Under the pieces are notes generated by a model, which did no database searches, was not told where the DNA came from, and saw only the letters and a list, made by a program, of their open reading frames with translations. The translations under genes were made by a program, and so were the position numbers. From positions 90,969-154,968 of the forward strand of contig NZ_JAPFHA010000009.1 in assembly GCF_026586805.1 (NCBI RefSeq): 64,000 nucleotides of DNA, given 5' to 3'. Source of the stretch: Niveibacterium sp. 24ML. Its GTDB lineage: Bacteria; Pseudomonadota; Gammaproteobacteria; Burkholderiales; Rhodocyclaceae. Positions 8,583 to 17,465 of the stretch are shown piece by piece (position 1 is the first letter of the stretch; the number at the start of each line of letters is the position of its first letter).

Positions 8583-10505
8583 TTACGACGACTTGCGCAC
8601 GCGCAGGTACCAGTCGCACAGCAGCCGTACCTGGTTTTCGGTGTAGCCCTTGGTAATCATGCGGTTGACGAAGTCCTGATGCTTCTTCTGTTCTTCCTGG
8701 CTGCCCTTGGGCGTAAAGGAAATCACCGGAAGCAGATCTTCAGTGTTCGAGAACATCTTCTTCTCGATCACCGCCCGCAGCTTCTCGTAGGACGTCCAGC
8801 TCGGGTTCTTGCCATTGTTCTTGGCGCGTGCCCGCAGCACGAAGTTGACTACCTCGTTGCGGAAGTCCTTCGGGTTGCTGATGCCGGCCGGCTTTTCGAT
8901 CTTCTCCAGCTCGTCGTTGAGCGCGGAGCGGTTGAAGATCTCGCCGGTGTTCGGGTCGCGATACTCCTGATCCTGGATCCAGAAATCGGCGTAGATCACG
9001 TAACGGTCAAAGATGTTTTGACCATACTCCGAGTAGCTTTCGAGGTAGGCGGTCTGGATTTCCTTGCCGATGAACTCGGCGTAGCGGGGCGCCAAAAACT
9101 CCTTGATGAAGGCGTTGTAGCGCTGCTCTACCTCGGGCGGAAACTGCTCCTGCTCGATCTGCTGTTCGAGTACGTACATGAGGTGTACCGGGTTTGCAGC
9201 TACCTCGCGATGGTCAAAATTGAACACGCGGGAGAGCACCTTGAAGGCGAAGCGGGTGGATAGCCCGGCCATGCCTTCATCGACACCCGCGTAGTCGCGA
9301 TACTCCTGATACGACTTGGCCTTGGGGTCGGTGTCCTTGAGGTTTTCACCGTCGTAGACGCGCATCTTCGAGTAGATGCTGGAGTTCTCTGGCTCTTTCA
9401 GGCGCGAGAGCGCAACGAACTGGCCCAGCATGCGCAGCGTGTCGGGCGCGCAGGGCGCTGCCGATAGCGAACTGTTCTGCAGCAGCTTCTCGTAGATCCG
9501 GATCTCTTCCGATACCCGCAGGCAGTACGGCACCTTCACGGTGTAGATCCGATCGAGGAAGGCTTCGTTGTTGCGGTTGTTGCGGAACTGCATCCACTCG
9601 GACTCATTCGAGTGGGCCAGGATTACGCCGTCGAACGGGATCGCCCCGAAGCCCTCGGTGCCCTTGTAATTGCCTTCCTGCGTTGCAGTCAGCAGGGGGT
9701 GCAGCACCTTGATCGGCGCCTTGAACATCTCGACAAACTCAAGCATGCCGCGGTTGGCCAGGCAAAGTCCGCCCGAGTACGAGTACGCGTCCGGATCGCT
9801 TTGCGAGTAGCGGTCGAGCATGCGGATATCCACCTTGCCCACCAGGGAGGAAATGTCCTGGTTGTTCTCGTCGCCGGGCTCGGTCTTGGCGACCGCGGTC
9901 TGGTGCAAGCCCGAGGGGCGCAACTTGACGACGCGGAACTTGGTGATGTCGCCGTTGAACTCCTGCAAACGCTTCACCGCCCACGGTGACATGATCGTAT
10001 TGAGATACCGGGCCGGGATGCCATAGTCGTCTTCGAGAATCTTGCCGTCTTCGGTCAGATCGAAGAGCCCCAGCGGCGATTCATGCACCGGTGAGCCCTT
10101 GATCGCGTAGAACGGCATCTTTTCGATCAGGCTCTTGAGCTTCTCAGCCAACGACGACTTGCCCCCGCCCACCGGCCCCAACAGATAGAGAATCTGCTTC
10201 TTTTCTTCCAGCCCCTGCGCTGCATGGCGGAAGTAAGCAACGATATTCTCGATCGCCTCTTCCATGCCGTAGAACTCTTTGAACGCGGGGTAGATCTTGA
10301 TGACCTTGTTCGAGAAGATCCGCGAAAGCCGGGGATCAAGCCGGGTGTCCAGCATCTCCGGCTCGCCAATCGCCATCAGCATCCGCTCGGCCGCGGTTGC
10401 GTAGGCAAGCGGATCGGAGCGGCAGAGGTTGAGGTACTCCTGTATCGAGAGCTCCTCCTCCTTGGTTGCGTCAAAACGGGCCTGATAGGCAGCGAAGATG
10501 CTCAT
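8583..10505 (-). CDS. prkA: PrkA family serine protein kinase
   Basis: The 640-residue product has the standard PrkA/YeaG length. It contains an N-terminal AAA+-like domain with P-loop GPVGGGKSS near residue 110 and a C-terminal PrkA kinase-like domain. Recognisable blocks include YAIKGSPVHESPLGLF, FDGVILAHSNESEWMQF and DPNTGEIFNRSALNDELEKIEKP. In E. coli, YeaG with YeaH takes part in nutrient-stress adaptation. A strong AGAGGAGG ribosome site precedes the ATG. It is the first gene of the prkA-yeaH-spoVR operon. Its leader carries a small perfect hairpin (10528-10543). Confidence 0.93.
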   Translation of the reverse strand: MSIFAAYQARFDATKEEELSIQEYLNLCRSDPLAYATAAERMLMAIGEPEMLDTRLDPRLSRIFSNKVIKIYPAFKEFYGMEEAIENIVAYFRHAAQGLEEKKQILYLLGPVGGGKSSLAEKLKSLIEKMPFYAIKGSPVHESPLGLFDLTEDGKILEDDYGIPARYLNTIMSPWAVKRLQEFNGDITKFRVVKLRPSGLHQTAVAKTEPGDENNQDISSLVGKVDIRMLDRYSQSDPDAYSYSGGLCLANRGMLEFVEMFKAPIKVLHPLLTATQEGNYKGTEGFGAIPFDGVILAHSNESEWMQFRNNRNNEAFLDRIYTVKVPYCLRVSEEIRIYEKLLQNSSLSAAPCAPDTLRMLGQFVALSRLKEPENSSIYSKMRVYDGENLKDTDPKAKSYQEYRDYAGVDEGMAGLSTRFAFKVLSRVFNFDHREVAANPVHLMYVLEQQIEQEQFPPEVEQRYNAFIKEFLAPRYAEFIGKEIQTAYLESYSEYGQNIFDRYVIYADFWIQDQEYRDPNTGEIFNRSALNDELEKIEKPAGISNPKDFRNEVVNFVLRARAKNNGKNPSWTSYEKLRAVIEKKMFSNTEDLLPVISFTPKGSQEEQKKHQDFVNRMITKGYTENQVRLLCDWYLRVRKSS

Positions 10506-10527
10506 GACCGAACCTCCTCTACGTCGA

Positions 10528-10543
10528 GCCCGACTGTTCGGGC
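10528..10543 (-). promoter_or_regulatory. Perfect 6-bp hairpin in the prkA leader
   Basis: GCCCGA and TCGGGC arms flank a four-base loop 23 bp upstream of the prkA start. It could stabilise the mRNA or bind a regulator; no T-tract follows in either direction. Confidence 0.3.
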
Positions 10544-10563
10544 GTTTGCCGTACGCTCATTCC

Positions 10564-10683
10564 TTAACGGACGTCCTGCGGGTGAAGTTGAGTCCATCTT
10601 TGCAGATCGTCTTGGGTGAAGACCGGCTTGATGTGAGTCTGGTTCCCGAACGCCATTTGCGCCAGCCGGATTTGCAAGCACAT
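10564..10683 (-). CDS. Possible 39-residue small protein
   Basis: This short minus-strand frame reads MCLQIRLAQM...LHPQDVR and ends in TAA. Its third codon positions are about 70% G or C, like neighbouring genes, and the composition is not repetitive. No clear ribosome binding site precedes the ATG, and the frame extends upstream to other possible starts near 10812. It would lie upstream of prkA in the same direction. It is not assigned to any family, and chance is a real alternative. Confidence 0.2.
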   Translation of the reverse strand: MCLQIRLAQMAFGNQTHIKPVFTQDDLQRWTQLHPQDVR

Positions 10684-10912
10684 GCGCCGCCGACGCCAGC
10701 CAAGGCGCCGTGGCCCGACATGACGGCGCGCCCAGTCAGGAGCAGCGCGCCGCATGCTCAGTCTCGGAATGGCGGAATCCGCTGTGTTAGAATCGAAGGT
10801 TTCGAGAACCACCGTAACCTACCGGCGGGCTCTTCGTCTGACAGCGGCGCGCGCGAGCGGCTGCCTGCTGTTTGTGAAGCGTCCATCTGTCGTCATCCAA
10901 GGAATACACTGA

Positions 10913-12220
10913 ATGCAGACCAACGAAGTGACGCTTGGCGCGCTCGAGCGCCGCATCGACATGTCGGTGACTGTCGCTGACATCGAACGCGAAGTCGAAG
11001 CGCGCCTGAAGAAGCTCTCCCGCACCGTCAAGATGGCTGGATTCCGGCCGGGCAAGGTGCCGTTCAAGATCGTCTCGCAGACGCATGGTCCGCAAGCTCG
11101 TTCAGAAGCCATCGGCGCCGCAGTCGAGAAGGCATTCGGCGACAAAGTTCGCGAACAAAACCTGCGCGTTGCAGGCTATCCGCGCATCGAAGCCAAGCCG
11201 GGCGATGCGAAGGATGTAATGGAATTCTCCGCCGTGTTCGAGGTCTATCCCGAGTTCGAGCTGGCCGACATCAGTGGCAAGCAGATCGAGCGTCCGGTTC
11301 TGACTGTCAGCGATGCGGAAGTCGATCGCACGATCGAAATCCTGCGCAAGCAGCGCACCACGTTCGAGGCAGCAGATCGCGCAGCAGCGGCTGGTGATCG
11401 AGTCACGATCGACTTTGTTGGCAAGAAGGACGGTGAGCCGTTCCAGGGCGGCACGGCAGAAGACTTCCCCTTCGTCATTGGTGGCGGAAGCATGCTGGCC
11501 GACTTCGAGACCCAGGTTCAGGGTGTCAGTGTTGGTGAAAGCAAGTCTTTCGATTTGACCTTCCCGACTGACTATCAAGCGCAGGATCTGGCGGGCAAGA
11601 CCGTTCAGTTCGAGATCACGCTCAAGAAGGTCGAAGCGCCAAAGCTGCCCGAAATCGATGCGGAATTTGCCAAGTCGCTCGGCGTTGCTGACGGCGATGT
11701 GTCGAAGATGCGCGATGAAGTGAAGGCCAACCTTGAGCGCGAAGTGCGTCGCCGCATTCAGGCAAAGGTCAAGGAGCAGGCGATGAACCTGCTGCTGGAA
11801 AGCAATCCGATCGAAGTGCCCAAGGCGCTGGTCGAGACGGAAAGCGCCCAGTTGGCGGAGAATGCCCGTCAGGATTTCGCATCGCGTGGCATGGACGTTG
11901 CCAAGATGCCGATCGAGCCGGCATGGTTCGCCGATCAGGCTGTGCGTCGCGTGAAGCTTGGCTTGGTTCTTGCTGAGGTCGTCAAGAAGAATCAGTTGCA
12001 CGCCAAGCCGGAACAGATTCGCGCTATGGTCGATGACTACTCGTCGAGCTTTGAAGATCCGGCAGAAGTCGTAAAGTGGTACTACTCGCAACCGCAGCGC
12101 CTGGCGCAAGCGGAAGCTATCGTGATTGAAGACAACGTGGTTGAGTGGGTTCTCAAGACCGCGCAGGCAACCGACAAGCCGGTGGCCTTCGACGAATTGA
12201 TGGGAAACACCAACCGCTAA
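10913..12220 (+). CDS. tig: Trigger factor (ribosome-bound chaperone, peptidyl-prolyl isomerase)
   Basis: The 435-residue product has the trigger factor layout. The N-terminal ribosome-binding domain holds the signature GFRPGKVP near residue 44. An FKBP-type isomerase domain spans about 160-240 ([20 protein letters not shown]), and a helical C-terminal chaperone domain follows. It binds near the ribosomal tunnel exit and shields nascent chains. It heads the tig-clpP-clpX cluster; clpP begins 13 bp after its stop. The ATG at 10913 follows an AAGGAATAC sequence. Nothing unusual is visible. Confidence 0.96.
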   Translation: MQTNEVTLGALERRIDMSVTVADIEREVEARLKKLSRTVKMAGFRPGKVPFKIVSQTHGPQARSEAIGAAVEKAFGDKVREQNLRVAGYPRIEAKPGDAKDVMEFSAVFEVYPEFELADISGKQIERPVLTVSDAEVDRTIEILRKQRTTFEAADRAAAAGDRVTIDFVGKKDGEPFQGGTAEDFPFVIGGGSMLADFETQVQGVSVGESKSFDLTFPTDYQAQDLAGKTVQFEITLKKVEAPKLPEIDAEFAKSLGVADGDVSKMRDEVKANLEREVRRRIQAKVKEQAMNLLLESNPIEVPKALVETESAQLAENARQDFASRGMDVAKMPIEPAWFADQAVRRVKLGLVLAEVVKKNQLHAKPEQIRAMVDDYSSSFEDPAEVVKWYYSQPQRLAQAEAIVIEDNVVEWVLKTAQATDKPVAFDELMGNTNR

Positions 12221-12233
12221 GCGGAAGGGTTAT

Positions 12234-12884
12234 ATGAACGGCAACCGAACCAACGCTTCATGGCAGTCAGACTGGGATCCTCAGGGCCTCGGTCTGGTCC
12301 CGATGGTCGTCGAACAAAGTGGTCGTGGCGAACGCGCCTACGACATTTATTCGCGTCTGCTCAAGGAGCGCATTGTCTTCCTCGTTGGACCCGTCAATGA
12401 TGCAACCGCCAATCTGGTGGTCGCGCAGTTGCTCTTCCTCGAGGCAGACAACCCGGACAAGGATATCTATTTCTATATCAACTCTCCCGGGGGTTCGGTT
12501 ACTGCCGGCATGGCGATTTACGACACCATGCAGTTCATCAAGCCGGACGTTAGCACCTTGTGTGTCGGGCAGGCCGCAAGCATGGGGGCATTCCTGCTGT
12601 CTGCGGGCGCCAAAGGCAAGCGGATTTCTCTGCCGAATTCGCGGATCATGATTCACCAGCCCTTGGGCGGCTTCCAGGGGCAGGCCTCGGACATCGCGAT
12701 TCACGCACGCGAGATCCTTTCCTTGCGTGAAAAGCTCAACGACATCCTTGCCCGCAACACCGGGCAGTCGGTCGAGCAGATTGAGCGCGACACGGATCGG
12801 GACAACTTCATGTCCGCCGATGAGGCGGTGACCTACGGACTGGTCGACAAGGTTCTGGCGAACCGTGCGCAGGTCAGCGGGTAA
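12234..12884 (+). CDS. clpP: ATP-dependent Clp protease proteolytic subunit
   Basis: The 216-residue serine peptidase shows the full catalytic triad. Ser116 is in GQAASMGAF, His141 in MIHQPLGG, and Asp190 in [11 protein letters not shown]. It assembles into a double heptamer and degrades substrates delivered by ClpX or ClpA. The first residues (to about [14 protein letters not shown]) correspond to the processed N-terminus of the family. The gene is 13 bp after tig and 29 bp before clpX, consistent with cotranscription. Confidence 0.97.
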   Translation: MNGNRTNASWQSDWDPQGLGLVPMVVEQSGRGERAYDIYSRLLKERIVFLVGPVNDATANLVVAQLLFLEADNPDKDIYFYINSPGGSVTAGMAIYDTMQFIKPDVSTLCVGQAASMGAFLLSAGAKGKRISLPNSRIMIHQPLGGFQGQASDIAIHAREILSLREKLNDILARNTGQSVEQIERDTDRDNFMSADEAVTYGLVDKVLANRAQVSG

Positions 12885-12913
12885 TCTGTACGTAACTGAA
12901 CGAGAGCGCGAGC

Positions 12914-14179
12914 ATGGCTGACAAGAAAACCGGTAGCGAGAAGCTGCTGTATTGCTCGTTCTGCGGCAAGAGCCAGCACGAGGTCCGCAAACTCATCGCG
13001 GGCCCGTCGGTGTTCATTTGCGACGAGTGCATCGAGCTTTGCAACGACATCATCCGTGATGAGGTCGGTGGCGACACCGCCGCGAAGGCAGATCGGACCG
13101 ATTTGCCGACTCCCAAAGAGATCGGTGCCATCCTTGATCAGTATGTGATTGGACAGGATCCGGCCAAGCGCATTCTCTCTGTAGCGGTGTACAACCACTA
13201 CAAGCGTCTGCGGCATCAGAACCGGAACGACGATGTCGAGATTTCGAAGAGCAACATCCTGTTGATCGGACCTACCGGGTCGGGCAAGACGTTGCTCGCG
13301 CAAACGCTGGCCCGTTTGCTTAACGTACCGTTCGTGATGGCCGATGCAACCACCCTGACCGAAGCCGGGTACGTGGGTGAAGACGTCGAGAACATCATCC
13401 AGAAGTTGCTTCAGAAGTGCGACTACGATGTCGACAAGGCCCAGCAAGGTATTGTTTACATCGACGAGATCGACAAGATTTCGCGCAAGGCGGATAACCC
13501 TTCGATTACCCGCGACGTATCGGGTGAGGGGGTTCAGCAGGCCCTGTTGAAGCTGATCGAAGGTACGGTCGCGGCCGTGCCGCCCCAAGGCGGGCGGAAG
13601 CACCCGAATCAGGATTTCGTACAGGTCGACACGACCAATATCCTGTTCATTTGTGGTGGTGCATTCGACGGGCTCGACAAGGTCATCCGTAATCGTGCCG
13701 AGGCGGTAAGTATCGGTTTCGGTGCTGCTGTGACCAGTCGTGACGGTCGTAACGTCAGTGAGGCACTGCGTTCGGTCGAGCCTGAGGATCTGATCAAGTA
13801 CGGCCTGATTCCCGAGTTCATCGGGCGCCTGCCGGTCGTTGCGACCTTGCAGGAGTTGGACGAAACGGCGTTGATCCAGATTCTGGTCGAACCGAAGAAC
13901 GCCTTGGTCAAGCAGTACCAGAAGCTCTTCTCGATGGAAGGTGTCGAGCTTGAGGTGCGTCCCACCGCTTTGCAGGCGATTGCCCGCAAGGCGCTGAAGC
14001 GCAAAACCGGCGCGCGTGGTTTGCGATCGATTCTTGAAAGCACACTGCTCGACATCATGTACGAGTTGCCGGGAATGGAGAACGTCTCGAAGGTCGTCGT
14101 CGACGACAGTACGATCGACGGGACAGGCAAGCCGCTGCTGATTTACGCGGATCAGCCCAAAGTCTCCGGCGCAAACTGA
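12914..14179 (+). CDS. clpX: ATP-dependent Clp protease ATP-binding subunit
   Basis: The 421-residue AAA+ unfoldase begins with a zinc-binding domain: the Cys pair CSFCGK and the pair ICDECIELC at residues 16-45. Walker A is GPTGSGKT near 117, Walker B is [10 protein letters not shown], and the [12 protein letters not shown] region holds sensor elements. It unfolds tagged proteins and feeds them to ClpP. It follows clpP closely and precedes lon, which has its own promoter-like sequence in the 75-bp gap. Confidence 0.97.
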   Translation: MADKKTGSEKLLYCSFCGKSQHEVRKLIAGPSVFICDECIELCNDIIRDEVGGDTAAKADRTDLPTPKEIGAILDQYVIGQDPAKRILSVAVYNHYKRLRHQNRNDDVEISKSNILLIGPTGSGKTLLAQTLARLLNVPFVMADATTLTEAGYVGEDVENIIQKLLQKCDYDVDKAQQGIVYIDEIDKISRKADNPSITRDVSGEGVQQALLKLIEGTVAAVPPQGGRKHPNQDFVQVDTTNILFICGGAFDGLDKVIRNRAEAVSIGFGAAVTSRDGRNVSEALRSVEPEDLIKYGLIPEFIGRLPVVATLQELDETALIQILVEPKNALVKQYQKLFSMEGVELEVRPTALQAIARKALKRKTGARGLRSILESTLLDIMYELPGMENVSKVVVDDSTIDGTGKPLLIYADQPKVSGAN

Positions 14180-14196
14180 CCCGACAGACTGGTCGG

Positions 14197-14225
14197 CTTG
14201 AAACGCGCACCGGGGATCCCCATAT
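14197..14225 (+). promoter_or_regulatory. Sigma-32 (heat shock) promoter for lon
   Basis: CTTGAAA at 14197-14203 is followed after 14 bases by CCCCATAT at 14218-14225. This agrees fully with the sigma-32 consensus CTTGAAA / CCCCATNT at the correct spacing. It lies 30 bp before the lon start codon. lon is heat-shock controlled in other proteobacteria. Confidence 0.8.
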
Positions 14226-14254
14226 CCCCGGAACACGCTTACAAGGAAACAAAC

Positions 14255-16672
14255 ATGTCAAGCTTGCCCGACCTCCCTCCGGAACAGATTGAACTCCCGT
14301 TGCTGCCGCTGCGGGATGTTGTCGTGTTCCCTCATATGGTCATCCCGCTGTTTGTCGGGCGCCCGAAGTCAATCAAGGCGCTTGAGAACGCGATGGAGGC
14401 TGGCAAGAGCATTCTGCTTGTTGCTCAGAAGTCAGCAGCCAAGGATGAACCCACCGCCGAGGATCTCTACGACATCGGCTGCGTGGCCAATATTCTGCAG
14501 ATGCTCAAGCTGCCCGATGGCACCGTGAAGGTGCTTGTCGAGGGCTTTCAGCGTGCCCAACTGGATGCGGTAGAAGACCAAGGTTCGGTTTTTGTTGCCC
14601 AAGTAACGCCGCTCAGGGGCGACGAGGTTCAGAACCACGAAGTCGAAGCAATGCGCCGCGCGATCCTTGCGCAGTTCGATCAGTATGTGAAACTGAACAA
14701 GAAGATTCCGCCGGAGATCCTTACCTCCCTGTCTGGCATCGACGAGCCTGGGCGCCTGGCCGACACGATTGCCGCACACCTTCCGCTCAAGCTAGAGCAA
14801 AAGCAGGGCGTGCTTGAATTGACGAGCGTTGTTGAGCGCATGGAAAAGCTGCTCTCGCAGCTTGAGACCGAACTTGACATTCTTCAGGTTGAAAAGCGCA
14901 TCCGTGGCCGCGTCAAGCGCCAGATGGAGAAGAGTCAGCGCGAGTATTACCTCAACGAACAGGTCAAGGCGATCCAGAAGGAGCTTGGCGAAGGCGAAGA
15001 GGGTGCGGATCTCGAAGAGCTCGAAAAGAAGATCAAGGCTTCCGGTATGAGCAAAGAGGCGGCTGCGAAGGCGCAGTCCGAACTCAAGAAGCTCAAGATG
15101 ATGTCGCCGATGTCTGCCGAGGCGACCGTCGTTCGCAATTTCATTGAAACCCTGGTTGGGCTTCCGTGGAAGAAGAAGTCGCGGATCAGCAAGGATCTGG
15201 CCGAAGCACAGAAGGTGCTCGATAAAGACCACTTTGGCCTGGATAAGGTCAAGGAGCGGATTCTCGAATACTTGGCAGTGCAGCAGCGCGTCGACAAATT
15301 GAAGGCGCCAATCTTGTGTTTGGTTGGGCCGCCTGGCGTTGGCAAGACTTCGCTTGGGCAGTCGATCGCCAAAGCCACGAACCGCAAGTTTGTCCGGATG
15401 AGTCTTGGCGGCGTTCGTGACGAGGCCGAAATCCGGGGGCATCGCCGCACCTACATCGGGTCGATGCCCGGCAAGATCCTGCAGAACATGACAAAGGTCG
15501 GGATTCGCAACCCGTTGTTCTTGCTCGACGAAGTTGACAAGATGGGTGCGGACTTCCGTGGTGATCCAAGTTCGGCGCTGCTGGAAGTGTTGGACCCTGA
15601 GCAGAACAGCACCTTTGTCGACCATTACATCGAGGTCGAGTACGACTTGTCAGATGTAATGTTCGTGGCGACTGCGAACAGCCTGAACATTCCTGCGCCC
15701 TTGCTGGACCGGATGGAAATCATTCGCTTGTCGGGTTACACCGAAGATGAAAAGGTCAGCATCGCTCAGCGCTATTTGATTCCGAAACAGATGAAGAACA
15801 ACGGGATCAAGCGCGAAGAGTTGTCTGTAACTGAAGATGCGGTGCGAGACATCGTTCGTTTCTACACGCGCGAAGCGGGTGTTCGTAGCCTAGAGCGCGA
15901 GATCTCGAAGATCTGTCGCAAGGTCGTCAAGGCTATCGTGCTGCGTGCCAGGACGAGCAAAGTCATCGTTAATGCGAAAAACCTAGACAAATACCTCGGC
16001 GTGCGTCGCTATGCCTTTGGTGTCGCCGAGAAGGAAAACCAGGTTGGCCAAGTCACCGGTTTGGCCTGGACCGAGGTTGGCGGCGAGCTCCTGACCATCG
16101 AGTCAGTTGTTTTGCCCGGCAAGGGCAAGGTTCAGACAACGGGCAAGCTTGGCGAAGTCATGCAGGAGTCGATCCAGGCCGCGCTGTCTGTGGTGCGCAA
16201 GCGTGCCAAGCAGCTCGGGATTTCAGACGATTTCTACCAGAAGAGCGACATTCACATTCACCTGCCCGAGGGTGCCACCCCGAAAGATGGCCCGTCAGCA
16301 GGGATCGCGATCGCGACCGCCCTTGTGTCCGTTTTGACTGGTATCCCGGTTCGCGCGGATGTTGCGATGACTGGCGAAATCACCTTGCGCGGCGAGGTTC
16401 TCCCGATTGGCGGTTTGAAGGAGAAGCTCTTTGCGGCGGTGCGGGGCGGCATTCGTACGGCCCTGATTCCAGAAGAGAATGTGAAGGACCTGCAGGATCT
16501 TCCACCTGAAATTCGTGATCGCTTGGAGATCATTCCGGTCAAATGGATTGACAAGGTGCTTGAACTGGCGCTTGAGCGCGCACCAGAGCCGATCGCAGAA
16601 CTCGTTTCGGATGGGGATGCGACGCCACCGCAAGCGGTTGAAGACGTTGCTGGTGTAATTCTGAAGCACTGA
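14255..16672 (+). CDS. lon: Lon protease (endopeptidase La)
   Basis: The 805-residue product has the LonA order. An N-terminal substrate domain begins [24 protein letters not shown] coiled linker follows, then the AAA+ domain with GPPGVGKTS near 355 and [11 protein letters not shown]. The C-terminal protease domain carries Ser681 in KDGPSAG and Lys722 in LPIGGLKEK, the catalytic dyad. It removes damaged and short-lived regulatory proteins. The ATG at 14255, preceded by AAGGAAAC, fits the family N-terminus better than the in-frame start at 14198, which overlaps the promoter. Confidence 0.97.
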   Translation: MSSLPDLPPEQIELPLLPLRDVVVFPHMVIPLFVGRPKSIKALENAMEAGKSILLVAQKSAAKDEPTAEDLYDIGCVANILQMLKLPDGTVKVLVEGFQRAQLDAVEDQGSVFVAQVTPLRGDEVQNHEVEAMRRAILAQFDQYVKLNKKIPPEILTSLSGIDEPGRLADTIAAHLPLKLEQKQGVLELTSVVERMEKLLSQLETELDILQVEKRIRGRVKRQMEKSQREYYLNEQVKAIQKELGEGEEGADLEELEKKIKASGMSKEAAAKAQSELKKLKMMSPMSAEATVVRNFIETLVGLPWKKKSRISKDLAEAQKVLDKDHFGLDKVKERILEYLAVQQRVDKLKAPILCLVGPPGVGKTSLGQSIAKATNRKFVRMSLGGVRDEAEIRGHRRTYIGSMPGKILQNMTKVGIRNPLFLLDEVDKMGADFRGDPSSALLEVLDPEQNSTFVDHYIEVEYDLSDVMFVATANSLNIPAPLLDRMEIIRLSGYTEDEKVSIAQRYLIPKQMKNNGIKREELSVTEDAVRDIVRFYTREAGVRSLEREISKICRKVVKAIVLRARTSKVIVNAKNLDKYLGVRRYAFGVAEKENQVGQVTGLAWTEVGGELLTIESVVLPGKGKVQTTGKLGEVMQESIQAALSVVRKRAKQLGISDDFYQKSDIHIHLPEGATPKDGPSAGIAIATALVSVLTGIPVRADVAMTGEITLRGEVLPIGGLKEKLFAAVRGGIRTALIPEENVKDLQDLPPEIRDRLEIIPVKWIDKVLELALERAPEPIAELVSDGDATPPQAVEDVAGVILKH

Positions 16673-16693
16673 GTTCCCGGGTCGGAATTCAAG

Positions 16694-16735
16694 GGGGTGA
16701 TCTGCTTTGCGGCGGATCGCCCCTTCCTCATTTTT
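16694..16735 (+). terminator. Probable terminator of lon
   Basis: A 12-bp stem (16694-16705 with 16712-16723, G-T pairs allowed) closes a six-base loop. The run TTTTT follows at 16731-16735 after seven mixed bases. The gap before the T-run makes it a moderate rather than strong intrinsic terminator. Confidence 0.55.
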
Positions 16736-16773
16736 GGCCTGCGCCGTCCCCGTCGGATCCGCCGCAAAGCGGC

Positions 16774-16803
16774 TTGACACCGCGCTTTCCGCTCGTTTAT
16801 AAA
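16774..16803 (+). promoter_or_regulatory. Sigma-70 promoter for hupB
   Basis: A perfect -35 TTGACA (16774-16779) is followed by TATAAA (16798-16803) at 18-bp spacing, or TTATAA at 17 bp. It lies about 100 bp upstream of the HU start, leaving a long leader, and is as strong as expected for an abundant DNA-binding protein. Confidence 0.7.
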
Positions 16804-16904
16804 GTCCTGACAGGCTTTTGGATGCGTGGGAATTGGCATTTACCCGCGCCAGCATTGGCTTGCAGGATTCCATTTCCCACTACCGAAAAAATGAGGGGGC
16901 TTTT

Positions 16905-17177
16905 GTGAACAAATCCGAGCTGATCGAAGTCATTGCAAAGCAGGCTGAAATTTCAAAAGCTGCGGCGGGGCGCGCGCTGGACGCAACCATTGCTGCCGTC
17001 AAACAATCGTTGAAAAAGGGTAATGACGTTACCCTTGTTGGGTTTGGTACCTTCTCGGTAGGCAAGCGCGCGGCGCGAACTGGCCGCAATCCGCGCACTG
17101 GGGCCACAATCAAGATCAAGGCGGCCAAGGTGCCAAAGTTCCGCCCTGGCAAAGCTTTGAAGGATGCGCTAAACTAA
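16905..17177 (+). CDS. hupB: DNA-binding protein HU-beta
   Basis: The 90-residue product starts (GTG) [19 protein letters not shown] and contains the HU signature [19 protein letters not shown] with the DNA-binding beta arm. HU bends DNA and compacts the nucleoid. The GTG start at 16905, preceded by a GAGGGGG ribosome site, gives the conserved family N-terminus; an upstream in-frame ATG at 16818 would add 29 unrelated residues. It lies between lon and a tRNA pair, the normal place in these bacteria. Confidence 0.96.
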   Translation: MNKSELIEVIAKQAEISKAAAGRALDATIAAVKQSLKKGNDVTLVGFGTFSVGKRAARTGRNPRTGATIKIKAAKVPKFRPGKALKDALN

Positions 17178-17223
17178 TGCGCTTTACTGGCTCGCTGCTG
17201 AATCGGTTGCGGGTCGGCAAGGC

Positions 17224-17299
17224 GGGTGCTTAGCTCAGTTGGTAGAGCGTCGCCCTTACAAGGCGAATGTCGGCGGTTCGAGCCCGTCAGCACCCACCA
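17224..17299 (+). tRNA. tRNA-Val (anticodon TAC)
   Basis: The 76-nt sequence folds as a cloverleaf. The acceptor stem GGGTGCT pairs with AGCACCC, the D arm is GCTCAGTTGGTAGAGC, and the anticodon loop CTTACAA gives anticodon TAC. The T arm is CGGTTCGAGCCCG. The 3' CCA is encoded. It is 46 bp downstream of hupB and 27 bp upstream of tRNA-Asp. Confidence 0.97.
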
Positions 17300-17326
17300 G
17301 CCATGGCTGGCTGGACAATCAAGCGC

Positions 17327-17403
17327 GGAGTGGTAGTTCAGTCGGTTAGAATACCGGCCTGTCACGCCGGGGGTCGCGGGTTCGAGTCCCGTCCACTCCG
17401 CCA
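17327..17403 (+). tRNA. tRNA-Asp (anticodon GTC)
   Basis: The 77-nt sequence folds as a cloverleaf. The acceptor stem GGAGTGG pairs with CCACTCC, the anticodon loop CTGTCAC gives anticodon GTC, and the T arm is GCGGGTTCGAGTCCCGT. G is the discriminator and CCA is encoded. It is probably cotranscribed with tRNA-Val and ends at the terminator at 17410-17433. Confidence 0.97.
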
Positions 17404-17409
17404 ACACGA

Positions 17410-17433
17410 GGCGAACGGAAGTTCGCCTTTTTT
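17410..17433 (+). terminator. Intrinsic terminator after the tRNA pair
   Basis: GGCGAAC and GTTCGCC form a perfect 7-bp stem with a GGAA tetraloop, followed immediately by TTTTTT. It ends six bases after the tRNA-Asp CCA and precedes ppiD, which therefore needs its own promoter or readthrough. Confidence 0.9.
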
Positions 17434-17465
17434 GTATCCACTTTTCTTGGTCCCCCGTTCGAAGC

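Larger units (their letters stand above)
10506..10912. other. 407-bp divergent intergenic region between prkA and tig
   Basis: It must hold promoters for both the minus-strand stress operon and the tig-clpP-clpX operon. On the plus strand a -10-like TAGAAT at 10788-10793 is a candidate for tig, without a good -35 element. The perfect GCCCGA-CTGT-TCGGGC hairpin at 10528-10543 lies in the prkA leader. A 39-codon minus-strand frame (10564-10683) is noted separately. I see no RNA gene that I can name. Confidence 0.5.

Noticed and set aside
17224..17403. tRNA pair as an integration site
   Set aside because: Both tRNAs are intact, no partial copy lies nearby, and the flanks are housekeeping genes in conserved order.
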